64,000 nucleotides of DNA from Hyphomicrobium_A sp964493785 (GCA_964493785.1 CAZBPM010000003.1:62001-126000); one strand, 5' to 3'. Counted from the first letter of the stretch, positions 42,673-52,276 are shown. The notes: generated by a model from the sequence alone, not told the origin. Translations and numbers: made by a program.

Positions 42673-44343
42673 GTGTTCTCCCTGTTCGTCAACCTCCTGA
42701 TGCTGACGGTGCCGATCTACCTATTCCAGATCTCCGACCGCGTGCTGACCAGCCGCAGCATCGACACGCTGCTCATGCTATCGCTGCTGGCTGTCGGGTT
42801 CATCGCCATCCTATCGCTACTCGATATTTCCCGGCGGCAAGTGCTGGGTGGCCTCGCCGGTCGGCTGGAAGCAATTCTCGGGGGCCACTTGCTCGCAAGC
42901 GTCATCACGTCGCCTCAAGGATTGGCCGGCGGTCCGATCGAGACGATGCGCAGTATGCACTATGTGCGCAATTTCCTGTCGAGCCCGGTGATGCTGCTGC
43001 TGTTCGATGCTCCCCTCGCGCCGCTTTACTTCGCCGCAGTCTTTCTCATCAGCCCGGCGCTCGGCATCATCGCGGTGGTCGCCGGCTTAATGCTCGCCGC
43101 CATCGCCGTGCTGAACCAGCGCGTGACGTCGCAGCCACTCAGCATGGCGGGCCAATACGCGACGCGCGCCGACGACCGGGCCGAGGCGCTGGCTCGGAAT
43201 GCGCAGGTTATCAATGCAATGGGCATGCTGCATGAAAGCGTTCAGCATTGGGGATCGGAGCACGCAGAGGCGCTAACCACGCAAGGAAAGGCGACCAACC
43301 GCAACTTCTGGATCAGCGGAGCGTCGAAGTTCTTCCGTTTGGTGACGCAGATCATTGTGCTCGGGTATGGCGCGTTCCTGGCGCTCTCCGGAGAGATCAC
43401 CGGCGGCATGATGATTGCCGCATCGATCATCGCGAGCCGGGCGCTGCAGCCGCTGGAGGGTATGATCGAGGGCTGGCGCAGTGTTGTGCAGGCGCGCGCG
43501 GCTTACAAAAGGGTGATCGCCTCGGTCGATGCCTATACCCGTGAGCCGCCACGCATGCAGCTCCCCCGGCCGACCGGGCGCCTGTCCTGCGAACGGCTGC
43601 TCTACATTCCTCCGGGCAGCCGAGATCCGACGATCAATGGCGTCAGCTTCGAACTCGAGCCGGGAACATCGCTCGCGGTAGTGGGTCCTTCGGGTTCAGG
43701 CAAATCGACACTGGCGCGGCTGCTCGTCGGCTGCCTAACGCCGACCGCGGGACGCGTGCGCCTCGACGGTACCGAACTGCGCAATTGGGATCGACGGCAG
43801 TTCGGCGCGCTGATCGGATATCTGCCGCAAGAGGTCGAGCTCTTCCCCGGAACGATCAAGGAAAACGTATGTCGCATGCGCGCTGACCTACCAGACTCGA
43901 TGGTCTTTGAGGCCGCCAACACTGCAGGCGTCCACGATATGATCGCTCACTTCGCCCATGGTTATGACACGGTGCTGAAGGAGGGCGGTGCGCCCCTGTC
44001 TGGCGGGCAGAAGCAACGTATCGCGCTGGCGCGAGCGCTGTTCGGCGATCCGGCGATGATCGTTCTCGACGAGCCAAACTCGAATCTCGATGCGCTCGGT
44101 GAGCAGGCGCTGGCTGAGACGTTCGCTCGCGCCAAGGCGCGCGGTGTGACGGTGATCGTCATCACCCAGCGGCCGGCACTGTTGACGTCAGTCGATCGCG
44201 TGCTGGTGCTGCGCAATGGACGTGCAGAAGCCTACGGTCCACCTGACAAGGTGCTGCACCGAGTGGTGTCGCCGGCATCTGCGGGGACGAAACCCGCCGC
44301 GGCTAACGGCCCCCGGATTGCAGATCAAGGTGCGCCGTCATGA
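42673..44343 (+). CDS. Type I secretion ABC transporter (PrtD/LapB type)
   Basis: Inner-membrane permease/ATPase of a type I secretion system. The 556-aa reading begins with the first exporter helix (FSLFVNLLMLTVPIYLFQIS, DRVLTSRS), which in homologues is preceded by about 50-100 residues. The NBD has Walker A GPSGSGKSTLARLL, Q-loop GYLPQEVELF, signature LSGGQKQRIALARAL and Walker B MIVLDEPNSNLD. The GTG at 42673 is probably not the real start: the N-terminal part seems to lie in another frame from 42372. It overlaps the HlyD gene by 4 bp (ATGA). Confidence 0.88.
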   Translation: MFSLFVNLLMLTVPIYLFQISDRVLTSRSIDTLLMLSLLAVGFIAILSLLDISRRQVLGGLAGRLEAILGGHLLASVITSPQGLAGGPIETMRSMHYVRNFLSSPVMLLLFDAPLAPLYFAAVFLISPALGIIAVVAGLMLAAIAVLNQRVTSQPLSMAGQYATRADDRAEALARNAQVINAMGMLHESVQHWGSEHAEALTTQGKATNRNFWISGASKFFRLVTQIIVLGYGAFLALSGEITGGMMIAASIIASRALQPLEGMIEGWRSVVQARAAYKRVIASVDAYTREPPRMQLPRPTGRLSCERLLYIPPGSRDPTINGVSFELEPGTSLAVVGPSGSGKSTLARLLVGCLTPTAGRVRLDGTELRNWDRRQFGALIGYLPQEVELFPGTIKENVCRMRADLPDSMVFEAANTAGVHDMIAHFAHGYDTVLKEGGAPLSGGQKQRIALARALFGDPAMIVLDEPNSNLDALGEQALAETFARAKARGVTVIVITQRPALLTSVDRVLVLRNGRAEAYGPPDKVLHRVVSPASAGTKPAAANGPRIADQGAPS

Positions 44344-45698
44344 CCAGCGATGCGGCACCACTCGATCGGTGGCAGCATAAAGTACCGGGCGGCATTGGCC
44401 GGCCGACCATGTTCGGCATAGCGCTTGTCGGCGCGTGGGTCTGCGGCTTCGGCGCATGGGCAGCGCTGGCACCACTCGACGGGGCGGTCGTCTCGTCAGG
44501 ATCTTTCGTCGCCACGGGGCAGAACAAGCAGATCCAGCATCTCGAAGGCGGCATTGTCAGCGAAATGCTCGTGCGTGAAGGCGATGTCGTGGAGGCCGGC
44601 CAGACACTGCTGCGCCTTGACGAGACACCGGCGAGGGCGAAGGTCCGCCGACTGACGCTGCGCGAATACCGGCTGTACACCGCGCAGGCGCGCCTTGAAG
44701 CTCAGATAAACGGTAAGCGTGATTTCGAGCTGCCGAAGGATCTGACCGCCAGCCGCGACGATCCCGAGGTGCAGCAAATTTATGCGCGGCACAAGATCGA
44801 GTTGCAGGCGAGGCTGCAGAACCAAGCCGATGAAGAGCAGGTGTTACGCAAAGAGGTCTCTGCTCTCAACGAGTCGATTGGCGGTTATAAGGCGCAGGCC
44901 GCAGCAGTTGAGCAGCGGCTCAAGCTGTTCGTCGAGGAATTGGCGGATAAACAATCGCTGCTCGACCGGCAGTTGGCGCGCAAGACCGAGGTGATGGCGT
45001 TGCGGCGATCGGAGGCTGATTTGATTGGCACGCGCGGGGAACTTCTGGGGCGGATCGCGGATAGCAAGCAACGTATCGCGAGGGCCGAGCAGCAGATCTT
45101 CGAGCTACGCTCAGCTGCGACGCAAAAGGCAGTCGAGGAGCTGCGCCAAACCGAAGCCGAGCTCGACGATGTGCGCGAGCAGATTGGGGCCAGCCGGGAT
45201 GTGCTAGAGCGCGTCCAGGTTCGGTCGCCGGAGCGCGGCGTTATCGTGCGGGTGAACTACCACACGCGTGGTGCCGTGGTGGCCCCCGGCGCAGTCATCC
45301 TGGAGCTTTTGCCGGTCGATGATAAGCTGGTGATCGAGGGGCGTGTCAGCCCGCACGACATCTCGCATGTGCATCAGGGACAGGAATCGCTGGTGCGGCT
45401 CACAGCCCTCAATCAGAGGCTTACGCCGGTCATCAACAGCGAGGTGATCTACGTCTCCGCTGACGCTGTCGCGGAACAAAAGGCACAAGAGCAGAGCCAG
45501 CCGCTGACCTTTCATCACCAGTCTTACATCGTCCGCGTCAAACTTGACGAGAAGGACGTGGCCCAAAAGCTCGGGGACTTCCGCCCGACGCCTGGGATGC
45601 CCGCCGACGTCTATATCAAGACGGGTGAGCGGACGTTCGTAGAATACATGCTGAGGCCGGTGCTCGACAGCTTCTCGCGCGCCTTCCGAGAGCACTGA
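44340..45698 (+). CDS. Type I secretion HlyD-family periplasmic adaptor
   Basis: Membrane fusion protein connecting the ABC exporter to an outer-membrane channel. The 452-aa protein has one N-terminal membrane segment (about residues 24-46, MFGIALVGAWVCGFGAWAAL), the HlyD lipoyl half-motif LEGGIVSEMLVREGDVVEAG, a long alpha-helical hairpin (about 120-290) and the C-terminal beta-barrel (SPERGVIVRVNYHTRGAVVA, then TPGMPADVYIKTGERTFVEY). Length is typical for PrtE/LapC-type adaptors. The start overlaps the exporter stop. No TolC-like gene is in the window, so a genome-encoded channel must be shared. Confidence 0.93.
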   Translation: MTSDAAPLDRWQHKVPGGIGRPTMFGIALVGAWVCGFGAWAALAPLDGAVVSSGSFVATGQNKQIQHLEGGIVSEMLVREGDVVEAGQTLLRLDETPARAKVRRLTLREYRLYTAQARLEAQINGKRDFELPKDLTASRDDPEVQQIYARHKIELQARLQNQADEEQVLRKEVSALNESIGGYKAQAAAVEQRLKLFVEELADKQSLLDRQLARKTEVMALRRSEADLIGTRGELLGRIADSKQRIARAEQQIFELRSAATQKAVEELRQTEAELDDVREQIGASRDVLERVQVRSPERGVIVRVNYHTRGAVVAPGAVILELLPVDDKLVIEGRVSPHDISHVHQGQESLVRLTALNQRLTPVINSEVIYVSADAVAEQKAQEQSQPLTFHHQSYIVRVKLDEKDVAQKLGDFRPTPGMPADVYIKTGERTFVEYMLRPVLDSFSRAFREH

Positions 45699-46199
45699 CT
45701 GTTGAAGTCTGGATGCTCAGGGTCGGCTCAACGAGGCCACGCCCCGTCCGGGAAGCTAGCAGATGCGTCCGCATCATCGCTGTTCCCGCGTACGGGTCAG
45801 CAACGTCACTATACCCGGGAGTGACCGTGGTCCGCCGGAGCCCTTACCGCCTGTCCCCAAACGCGCGAAACGTCCGCTGTAATTCCATCAGGCGAGATAA
45901 ACTCGTTTTGCAGGGATACCGCCGGCGCGCAAGCAATTGACTTCCGTTATTGGGACCAACCTGTCGAAGACATGGACCAGCTCCTGCTGTCGAGGGTCGG
46001 TCAGAGCGACTCTTACCCGTCGATGACGCGAGTCTCAGCCATGCCAAGGGTGGCCTTCGAGCACCATCGGGGCAACTCCATGCCAGCCCCAAGAAGAGAT
46101 GTGGTTGGCCTCCTCGGCGAGGCGCGCTATCGGGAACAAAGACGAGGATCTTAGGTCACCGCGATTGAGCGGTACGCGGCGTTCTCGAGAAGGGGCAGA
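45699..46199. other. Gene-free stretch between the secretion cassette and the hydrolase gene
   Basis: About 500 bp with no supported gene. Short open frames here have no recognisable motif, ribosome site or composition typical of coding DNA. No clear terminator hairpin with a T-run was seen after the HlyD gene. Confidence 0.5.
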
Positions 46200-47744
46200 A
46201 TGGCAACGATCGTTACCGTCCACGGCACCTTCTCCAGCGGACCGCTCGAGGGACAGAAGTGGTGGCAGCTGGGTAGTGGCTTTGCGTCGGGCATTCCGCA
46301 ACTGATCGACGGCGCCGACGGTCGCGTTGTTGTCGAACCCTTCGTCTGGGACGGCTACAACAGCGAGACGGCACGTTACGCCGCAGGGGCGCGCCTTGCA
46401 GCCCGGCTCCAAGCGCTCGACGCCAGCGGAGAAGCATTTGCCGTCATCGGACATAGCCACGGCGGATCGGTGCTTAGCGCCGCGCTTCTCAATGCGGCAC
46501 GCGACAGACGGCCATTGGCCAACATGCGGCGCTGGATCACGGTCGGCACGCCCTTTCTCAAAACCCAACGCCAGCGGTTTCTATTCTCCAGGCTCGGCAT
46601 CCTCGGCAAGGCCATTTATCTCACCCTGCTGACGTTCCTTATACTGGGCATCCTCATCGCGCTTGGCGGGTCGGTCGAAGCCGAGCCCGTTGCCTGGGTG
46701 ATGCTGGTGGCGACGTTCCTTGTCCCGATCGGGCTCTTCTATGGCTTCCTTGGCTTTCAGGAGCGTCGTCGCTCACTACGGTTCAATCGCCGAGGCCTTG
46801 GCTTTGCCGAGAAGCATTTCGCTGACCGGTGGCTCTCGCTCTGGCATGCCAAGGACGAGGCGGTGCAATGCCTCAAGGCCGTGAAGCGCGTCGATGTCAA
46901 AATCTTTCCGCGCCATTTTGCGGCGTCCGCCCTGAACCTGTTGGCGGTGGGCTTCATTCCGCTGTTGTGCGTCTTCGTTCTCAACTCGCAATCAGCCATG
47001 AACGCCATCGCAACGCGCGTCTTCGCCGTCATTGATCCTTCCGAAGCCCAGAACCTCTACCCCTCCGGCGGCGCGAATATCTTCGAGAACGCTGCCGTCC
47101 TGTTCATCGGTTTGCTGGTCATTCCCGCAAACCTCCTGCTGCCGACATTGTCCTTTGATAAGATGCCGTTGTCGGCGGAAATCGCACTTCTCGTTTTTGG
47201 GCTGGCGGTGCTCCTCGCGACAGCGGCTTTGATCACTGTCGCGTTCAATGGCATCGCCAAACTTACGAGTCATGGCTTGAGCCTTGTTCTCAATCCGCTG
47301 ACCCTCGCCCAGCTGAAGGCCGCCACATATGGTAGTGACGCGCTCGAGGACTTTGCCGTCGATGCGGGCGAGTGGCCCACTTGGCTGACGCGCGGATATC
47401 CACCTTTGCCGCCGCGCATCGCGGATGGCATCGAAGCTGCGAGCGACGCCGCCATCGGCAACGCTGTCCCGAAGTTCCGCAACATCATCGATAGCCTAAC
47501 GGCAGCCGAAAGCGCCGAGGCGACGTCGGACGTCGTCGCTGATTACCTGACGTGGCGGGAGCTGATTCACACCTCATACTTCGACGATGAGGAATTCATG
47601 GCACTCTTGGCCTACGCCCTCTGCCATACAGGCGCGTTCCACCCCACGCCACTGTTCGCGGGCCATCCAGCATTTGCGGCTGCGGCCGAGGCCTATGCGT
47701 CGATTACCCAAAGCGCGGTGGTGGCATCGCCCGTACGGCTCTAG
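46200..47744 (+). CDS. Multi-span membrane protein with N-terminal lipase-like alpha/beta hydrolase domain
   Basis: A 514-aa protein. The N-terminus reads as an alpha/beta hydrolase: oxyanion-type VTVHGTFSSGP at the start, then the nucleophile elbow AVIGHSHGGS (Ser86) and WITVGTPF. Hydrophobic segments follow from about residue 140 (AIYLTLLTFLILGILIAL, WVMLVATFLVPIGLFYGF, LNLLAVGFIPLLCVFVLN, AVLFIGLLVIPANLLLPTL, IALLVFGLAVLLATAALI). The soluble C-terminus is unrecognised. Membrane-embedded lipase-like proteins of this build are usually uncharacterised; a lipid-acting role is inferred. GAAGGGG precedes the ATG. It stands alone in the island. Confidence 0.75.
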   Translation: MATIVTVHGTFSSGPLEGQKWWQLGSGFASGIPQLIDGADGRVVVEPFVWDGYNSETARYAAGARLAARLQALDASGEAFAVIGHSHGGSVLSAALLNAARDRRPLANMRRWITVGTPFLKTQRQRFLFSRLGILGKAIYLTLLTFLILGILIALGGSVEAEPVAWVMLVATFLVPIGLFYGFLGFQERRRSLRFNRRGLGFAEKHFADRWLSLWHAKDEAVQCLKAVKRVDVKIFPRHFAASALNLLAVGFIPLLCVFVLNSQSAMNAIATRVFAVIDPSEAQNLYPSGGANIFENAAVLFIGLLVIPANLLLPTLSFDKMPLSAEIALLVFGLAVLLATAALITVAFNGIAKLTSHGLSLVLNPLTLAQLKAATYGSDALEDFAVDAGEWPTWLTRGYPPLPPRIADGIEAASDAAIGNAVPKFRNIIDSLTAAESAEATSDVVADYLTWRELIHTSYFDDEEFMALLAYALCHTGAFHPTPLFAGHPAFAAAAEAYASITQSAVVASPVRL

Positions 47745-47994
47745 GAGGTGCCGCGCACGAACCTTAGCCTTCGTCCGGGCCGCAACACTGTGCTCGCCGT
47801 CGCCCGAATGGTGGAGACGTGATCGTCACTTGGCACAGCCGCGCTAAGGACGCGCAGGCAGGCGTAAAGGAGATTGAGTCAACCGGACGGGATCCGCAAT
47901 CGCCTTCTGCGAGGGAGCCAAGGCGTCTTTCGAGGCGGTCGAGAAGAAACGCAAAGTGCTTTGATCGTAGCAGTCACAACTGCTGCACGGGTGG

Positions 47995-48261
47995 ATGGTA
48001 CACGCGCCACAAGCCGAGCCCGTCACGCTTAGAGATTTGATCAAGGCCGGCAAGCTGCTGTGGGTCTATTGCTGTGACTGTGGGCGCGAACGCGACGTCG
48101 ACCCAGCCATGCTCCCGCTGCCTGCCAGTTTGCCAGTGCCGCACGTTGGCAAGCGAATGAAATGTTCCGCCTGTTCGTCGCGCCGCATCAACAGCAAGCC
48201 GGAACTTTATCCTGGAGGCATCGAAGGCGTGCGACAGCAGAGGCGTGAACTCTTAGGCTGA
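47995..48261 (+). CDS. Small zinc-ribbon-like protein
   Basis: An 88-aa protein with two Cys pairs, C26-x2-C29 (VYCCDCGRE) and C57-x2-C60 (KCSACSSRR), spaced as in a zinc ribbon. N-terminal TLRDLIKAGKLLWVYC is probably helical. Function unknown. The 250 bp before it has no gene, although AIAFCEGAKASFEAVEKKRK (about 47,900-47,960) reads like the end of a decayed small gene. Confidence 0.6.
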   Translation: MVHAPQAEPVTLRDLIKAGKLLWVYCCDCGRERDVDPAMLPLPASLPVPHVGKRMKCSACSSRRINSKPELYPGGIEGVRQQRRELLG

Positions 48262-48295
48262 GGGACCGGCGCAAATCTCCGTCGATAGGTTACCG

Positions 48296-48718
48296 TTATT
48301 GGTGGAGCTTCGCCTCAGCCGCGCGCAGCAGGGAGAGCAGTTCCTGCGAAACAGCGAACTCCTGCTCGACATTCTGTTGCAGCCAATCTGCTAACGCCAT
48401 CGCAACCGGATCCTTGACCTTGAGGCCACGCGCTAACACGTCGGCAAAGGTTTGATCCTCCGGTGTCCCTACGCGACTTGTCAGTCTCTGCTGGATCTGT
48501 GCGAAGTCTACCTCCGACTGGGTCGCGTGGACTGGCGGGCCAAGTAGCTCGGCCCCGTATACTTCAAGGTAGGCGATCACCGCCTCGGAAGTGATGGATC
48601 TTAGACCCTCTGCTCGTAATGTCCGAGCCACAGAACTCGCAAGTTCCTGCTCATCTAAGCAGCCAGCAACTTCGAGGGCATTTCGAATTGCTGCGTCGAG
48701 GCGTTCATTGCGTCGCAT
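48296..48718 (-). CDS. Hypothetical helical protein
   Basis: A 140-aa soluble, mostly helical protein (MRRNERLDAAIRNALEVAG start, ELLSLLRAAEAKLHQ end) with no recognised motif. The frame is open to 49129 and ATGs at 48736 and 48850 are also possible, but the ATG at 48718 has an excellent GGAGGAAGG immediately upstream. The region between 48719 and the TrkH remnant shows no separate gene. Confidence 0.55.
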   Translation of the reverse strand: MRRNERLDAAIRNALEVAGCLDEQELASSVARTLRAEGLRSITSEAVIAYLEVYGAELLGPPVHATQSEVDFAQIQQRLTSRVGTPEDQTFADVLARGLKVKDPVAMALADWLQQNVEQEFAVSQELLSLLRAAEAKLHQ

Positions 48719-49175
48719 GCATTCACCTTCCTCCATTGCGCCCGACGCTTCAAGGGTTTCGGCGTGGCTGAAAAATGGGGCAGGCCTGCGCACCAATACA
48801 ATCTGGTCCGCCGACAATGGCAGCTCGAAGTCGCGGAGAAGCTCGACCATTGACAGCCGGTTCGCCTCTACGAGCGGACCTGCTCTGTGATCGCCCCGTG
48901 GTGCCGAAAAGTGGCGTGCTGATGTTCGCTGTCGGGACGTCGCTGCCGTCGCGATGCCGAGTTTGCGGACATTTAAGCTCGCGGCACTATCACGCTTTCG
49001 GCTCGCCGCGGGGCGTCCGGTGAACCACCCACACCTGACATTCTCGTCGCGGCTCCGTACCAGGCTGTTGGCGTAGTGCACCCTGTTTCTCTGCACACGG
49101 TGATTTTTATAGTGTGGGTTCGAGTACACAGCCTACCGAACCCAATAAGAGCACTTCACGGTCGTAACCCGCATA

Positions 49176-49350
49176 TTATGCGCGCCAGAAGCGCGGCGTG
49201 ATGAGCAGCGTAAAGAGCTCGTGGCGTCCGAGCAGTATCCCGAAAGACAAGAGCCACTTCGCTTGATCGGGAAGGGGGAGCGAACGTTTCCGCTGACCTG
49301 ACGATGTCTCCGAGCCCGGGTCCACGTTCGAGCGCAGTGACCGCTCCCCT
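49176..49350 (-). pseudogene. TrkH/KtrB potassium transporter C-terminal remnant
   Basis: The minus strand encodes GAVTALERGPGLGDIVRSAE then TFAP in one frame, and, after a one-base shift in a C-run near 49278, LPDQAKWLLSFGILLGRHEL then FTLLITPRFWRA and a stop at 49176-49178. This is the typical C-terminal end of TrkH (GPGLG...ALPDxAKWLL...LLGRLELFT...PxFWR). Sequence upstream of about 49350 does not continue the family. It is a truncated, frameshifted fragment. Confidence 0.7.
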
Positions 49351-49397
49351 AGAACGAAATCTAGGCGACGATCAGCATAGGAGCGTCGAAAGCAACA

Positions 49398-50747
49398 TTA
49401 ATCGCCATCCTTCCGGTGTTCGGACGCAACTCCAAAGCGCATCTTAGCTTCGCCATCGGGTCCAAGCTGCCTCATTGCCTTGAAGCGCTCATATCGGCGC
49501 AAAATGTCGGCGAGGTCAGCAGGCGTTGGAACGTCTCGCTTGGCGTCGCCGATGACGAGGTCGGCGTGCCGTTGCAGCGTGTCCATCCGGTGGGCATTGC
49601 GCTCACAGCTGACCACGGCGGTCAGAACGTCGAGCAGGCGTATCAGAACCGCCGGCTTACCGCGCCCATTCTGCCGTATCATATGAAACATTGTGTCGGC
49701 CAAACCATCGTAGTCGACCGGGCGCACGACAAGCACCGGGCCGCCATTGCGCTCGTAGACACCTGTTGGGAGATGTAGCGGGGCGATGTCGCACAGTGCC
49801 TCGCCGAGCCGATCAATGACACTGATAGCGGTGTTGGGATCATTGATACCAGGCGACAGAGCCCGCACGGCAACCTCGACGAGCTGCGCTACGGCGAACT
49901 CTAGGTCCGCTGTTCCTACCCGCGTGGCACCGAGCGCCGTCGCATCTCGTATAGCCTCACAGACGCCTTCCGTCGTTGGCGTGGCGGCCGCGACTGGGGC
50001 GCCGGGAAAGACGTAATCTCCGGGACGAACGAGCATCCGAATGCTCGTCGAATGCTCAGCGGCCCAATCCGCCAGCCCTTGATCATCGAACTGCTGCAAG
50101 TAGCCGCGCCGATCGTCGATCACGGGCCTCGCCTCGGCCCAGAAGGCCGGCGCGGGCGGATCGGGGTGAGGCGCATCCGACGTAAGACGGCAAATGGCTG
50201 ATCGAAGATCGTCGCTCACAAGATCGATGACGGTATCGACGTTTATGCGGCTGGCCATGTGGCCAACGAAATAGACCAGCGTTGCAACGCAGAGGAACGC
50301 GAGCAGGATGCCAAATGAGAGTGAAAGGTGCGGGATGAACTCGCCCTCACTCTGGGTTCGGACGCTTCGGAGGACCATCAATGCATACGAGAAGGTGGCC
50401 AGGAACGCCCCAAGGGTGAATTGATTGCCTCGGTCGCGTGTGAAATTGCGCAGCAGGCGCGGACCCATTTGACCGGCTGCCAGCGATAGTGCCGCAATTG
50501 TGATTGCAAATACCGTTCCTGCGACGCCAATGGTCGACGAGGCGATGGCGCCTAGCAATGTACGTGCGCCGGTCCCTCCGCCATTGTAGAGCCACGGCCC
50601 GGCAAGCAACCACTCCGGTAGCGCGTCGCTGCGATCTACCTCGACGAGCCCGATGGCAGCGAGCACGCCACCGAGAACCATCAGCGCTGGCACCAGCCAG
50701 AACGTGTCGCCCACATCGGTTAGCAGCTTGCGAACGCGTGCTCTCAC
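49398..50747 (-). CDS. DUF2254 family membrane protein
   Basis: A 449-aa protein with four N-terminal membrane segments (FWLVPALMVLGGVLAAIGLV, TIGVAGTVFAITIAALSLAAG, FTLGAFLATFSYALMVLRSV, LSFGILLAFLCVATLVYFVGH) and the conserved GPRLLRNFTRDRGNQFTLG segment and a cytosolic domain with VRALSPGINDPNTAISVIDR, both typical of DUF2254. Function unknown. The start is the GTG at 50747, with GGAGGT 8 bases upstream; an open frame to 50993 precedes it without family similarity. It is transcribed away from the glycosyltransferase side in the same direction. Confidence 0.88.
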   Translation of the reverse strand: MRARVRKLLTDVGDTFWLVPALMVLGGVLAAIGLVEVDRSDALPEWLLAGPWLYNGGGTGARTLLGAIASSTIGVAGTVFAITIAALSLAAGQMGPRLLRNFTRDRGNQFTLGAFLATFSYALMVLRSVRTQSEGEFIPHLSLSFGILLAFLCVATLVYFVGHMASRINVDTVIDLVSDDLRSAICRLTSDAPHPDPPAPAFWAEARPVIDDRRGYLQQFDDQGLADWAAEHSTSIRMLVRPGDYVFPGAPVAAATPTTEGVCEAIRDATALGATRVGTADLEFAVAQLVEVAVRALSPGINDPNTAISVIDRLGEALCDIAPLHLPTGVYERNGGPVLVVRPVDYDGLADTMFHMIRQNGRGKPAVLIRLLDVLTAVVSCERNAHRMDTLQRHADLVIGDAKRDVPTPADLADILRRYERFKAMRQLGPDGEAKMRFGVASEHRKDGD

Positions 50748-50865
50748 GGGAACAGACCTCCTGAAATGGTTTCTCGCCGCCTGAAGAATATACGGCGACC
50801 GCAAATCGGACTTGTGGCTGCCTACCAACGTACATCGCGGTAATGGCGCAGTGGGGAGCCGCTGC

Positions 50866-52107
50866 CTAGGCTGCCGATCTGGTCGCTCGCTGCTCGATGA
50901 AGTGTACCGCTTGCTCCACGCCGTTCTCCACCTCGATTGCCGCGGCAAGCAATGTTGCCTTCCTCTGCATTCGAGGATCCGCCATCGCCGCAATTGCCTC
51001 GGCTAAAGCTTCCACTGTCAGCGACTTGCGACTGAGGGGTGCTGGGCCCGCGCCAAGCGCCGCAACGCGCCTGGCCCAGAACGGCTGATCGCCAAAAAAC
51101 GGGCAAATCGCCATCGGTTTTCCGGCACGCAGCGAGGCCCCAGTGGTGCCTGCGCCACCGTGGTGGATCGCCGCCTTCATATGGGGGAACAGGCGATCGT
51201 GCGGCGCACCGGATATGAAATGCACATGGTGGGCTGTCCGCACGGCGGCCAGCGCCCCGCCGCCGGTGGCTAGCACGCCGCGATTTCCTGATCGATCGAG
51301 CGCCTCGACGACGATCGCGGTCAGGCGATCTGAATCGATGCCCGGCATGCTGCCAAAGCCGATGTAGATCGGCGGCGTGCCCGCTCCAAGAAATGCCTCG
51401 AGACCGGCTGGCATCTGCCACGTGGGGCTGTCCAAGAACCAGTAGCCGCTGACGAGAACGTCCTGGCCCCAGTCGGCAGGCTTGGGTAAGACGTGGGGGC
51501 TGTAAGCGTAGATCGTACCTATAGGAGTACGCCCGCGCGATCCCGTAATCCCAAGAGAAGACACGCGCCACTCCCGAAGCACCTTGCCGAAAAGAACCTT
51601 CGCTCCGTGGATGGCCAGCGCGTGACTCGCGCGGTTTAACTGGCCAAGCGATGTAAAAGGTAGAAGCGGGCTCGGGAACGCTTTGGTTGGCGTGAAGCCT
51701 GGGAGCGGCGAAGCCAAGATAGAAGGCAGAGCCAGCTTCTCCGCTATGTGCGGCGCAGCTATCGACTTCGGATGATAAATGATGAGGTCGGCCCCGAAGG
51801 CTTCGATAGCTCGCCACTCCTGATCGAGAAGTCGCCGCATCATCGGGCGCACATACTTAAGCAGCTTGAAGCCTGCTCCGAAGCCCTCGCCACCCGCGAG
51901 TGCCGATTTGCCTTCGGGCGTGTCGATGAGCGCTAACAATTCTCCGGGTAGCGCCGCGTAAGGAACGCCGCGCTCGGTGACCAACGTCTCGTGCTGCTCG
52001 GGTGCAGCGATCTGCACATCGTGGCCTCGGGCTATCAAACCGAGGGCCAACGCAATGTAGGGCTGCACATCGCCCCTCGTGCCAAGCGTCTGGACTGCGA
52101 TTCGCAT
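50866..52107 (-). CDS. UGT-like GT1-family glycosyltransferase
   Basis: A 413-aa glycosyltransferase with a GT-B fold, of the type that glycosylates lipids, sterols or polyketides (substrate unknown). The N-terminal domain begins MRIAVQTLGTRGDVQPYIAL and the C-terminal donor-binding domain carries PPIYIGFGSMPGID and HHGGAGTTGASLRAGKPMAI followed by FFGDQPFWARRVAALGAGP. Both are signatures of the MurG/UGT superfamily. Length is normal and no signal peptide is seen, so it acts in the cytoplasm. Confidence 0.9.
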   Translation of the reverse strand: MRIAVQTLGTRGDVQPYIALALGLIARGHDVQIAAPEQHETLVTERGVPYAALPGELLALIDTPEGKSALAGGEGFGAGFKLLKYVRPMMRRLLDQEWRAIEAFGADLIIYHPKSIAAPHIAEKLALPSILASPLPGFTPTKAFPSPLLPFTSLGQLNRASHALAIHGAKVLFGKVLREWRVSSLGITGSRGRTPIGTIYAYSPHVLPKPADWGQDVLVSGYWFLDSPTWQMPAGLEAFLGAGTPPIYIGFGSMPGIDSDRLTAIVVEALDRSGNRGVLATGGGALAAVRTAHHVHFISGAPHDRLFPHMKAAIHHGGAGTTGASLRAGKPMAICPFFGDQPFWARRVAALGAGPAPLSRKSLTVEALAEAIAAMADPRMQRKATLLAAAIEVENGVEQAVHFIEQRATRSAA

Positions 52108-52276
52108 TCGAGAACTTACGACGAGCAGTTCAAAGCTGAACAGTCTGTTGCACGAAAGCGCGCGATGACGTTGCGACCTATTTTAGGCCGCATGAAATTG
52201 CTGCTCGATCGGCTCTTTCGCCAAGTACCCAGCGAGCGGTCGAACGCTGTAAAATCGAGCTATTGCGGGGCGTGGG

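Noticed and set aside
42672..43235. Continuation of the 287-codon frame from 42372 past the exporter's first helix
   Set aside because: From here the ABC exporter frame is clearly coding; the overlapping frame is Arg/His/Pro-rich noise.
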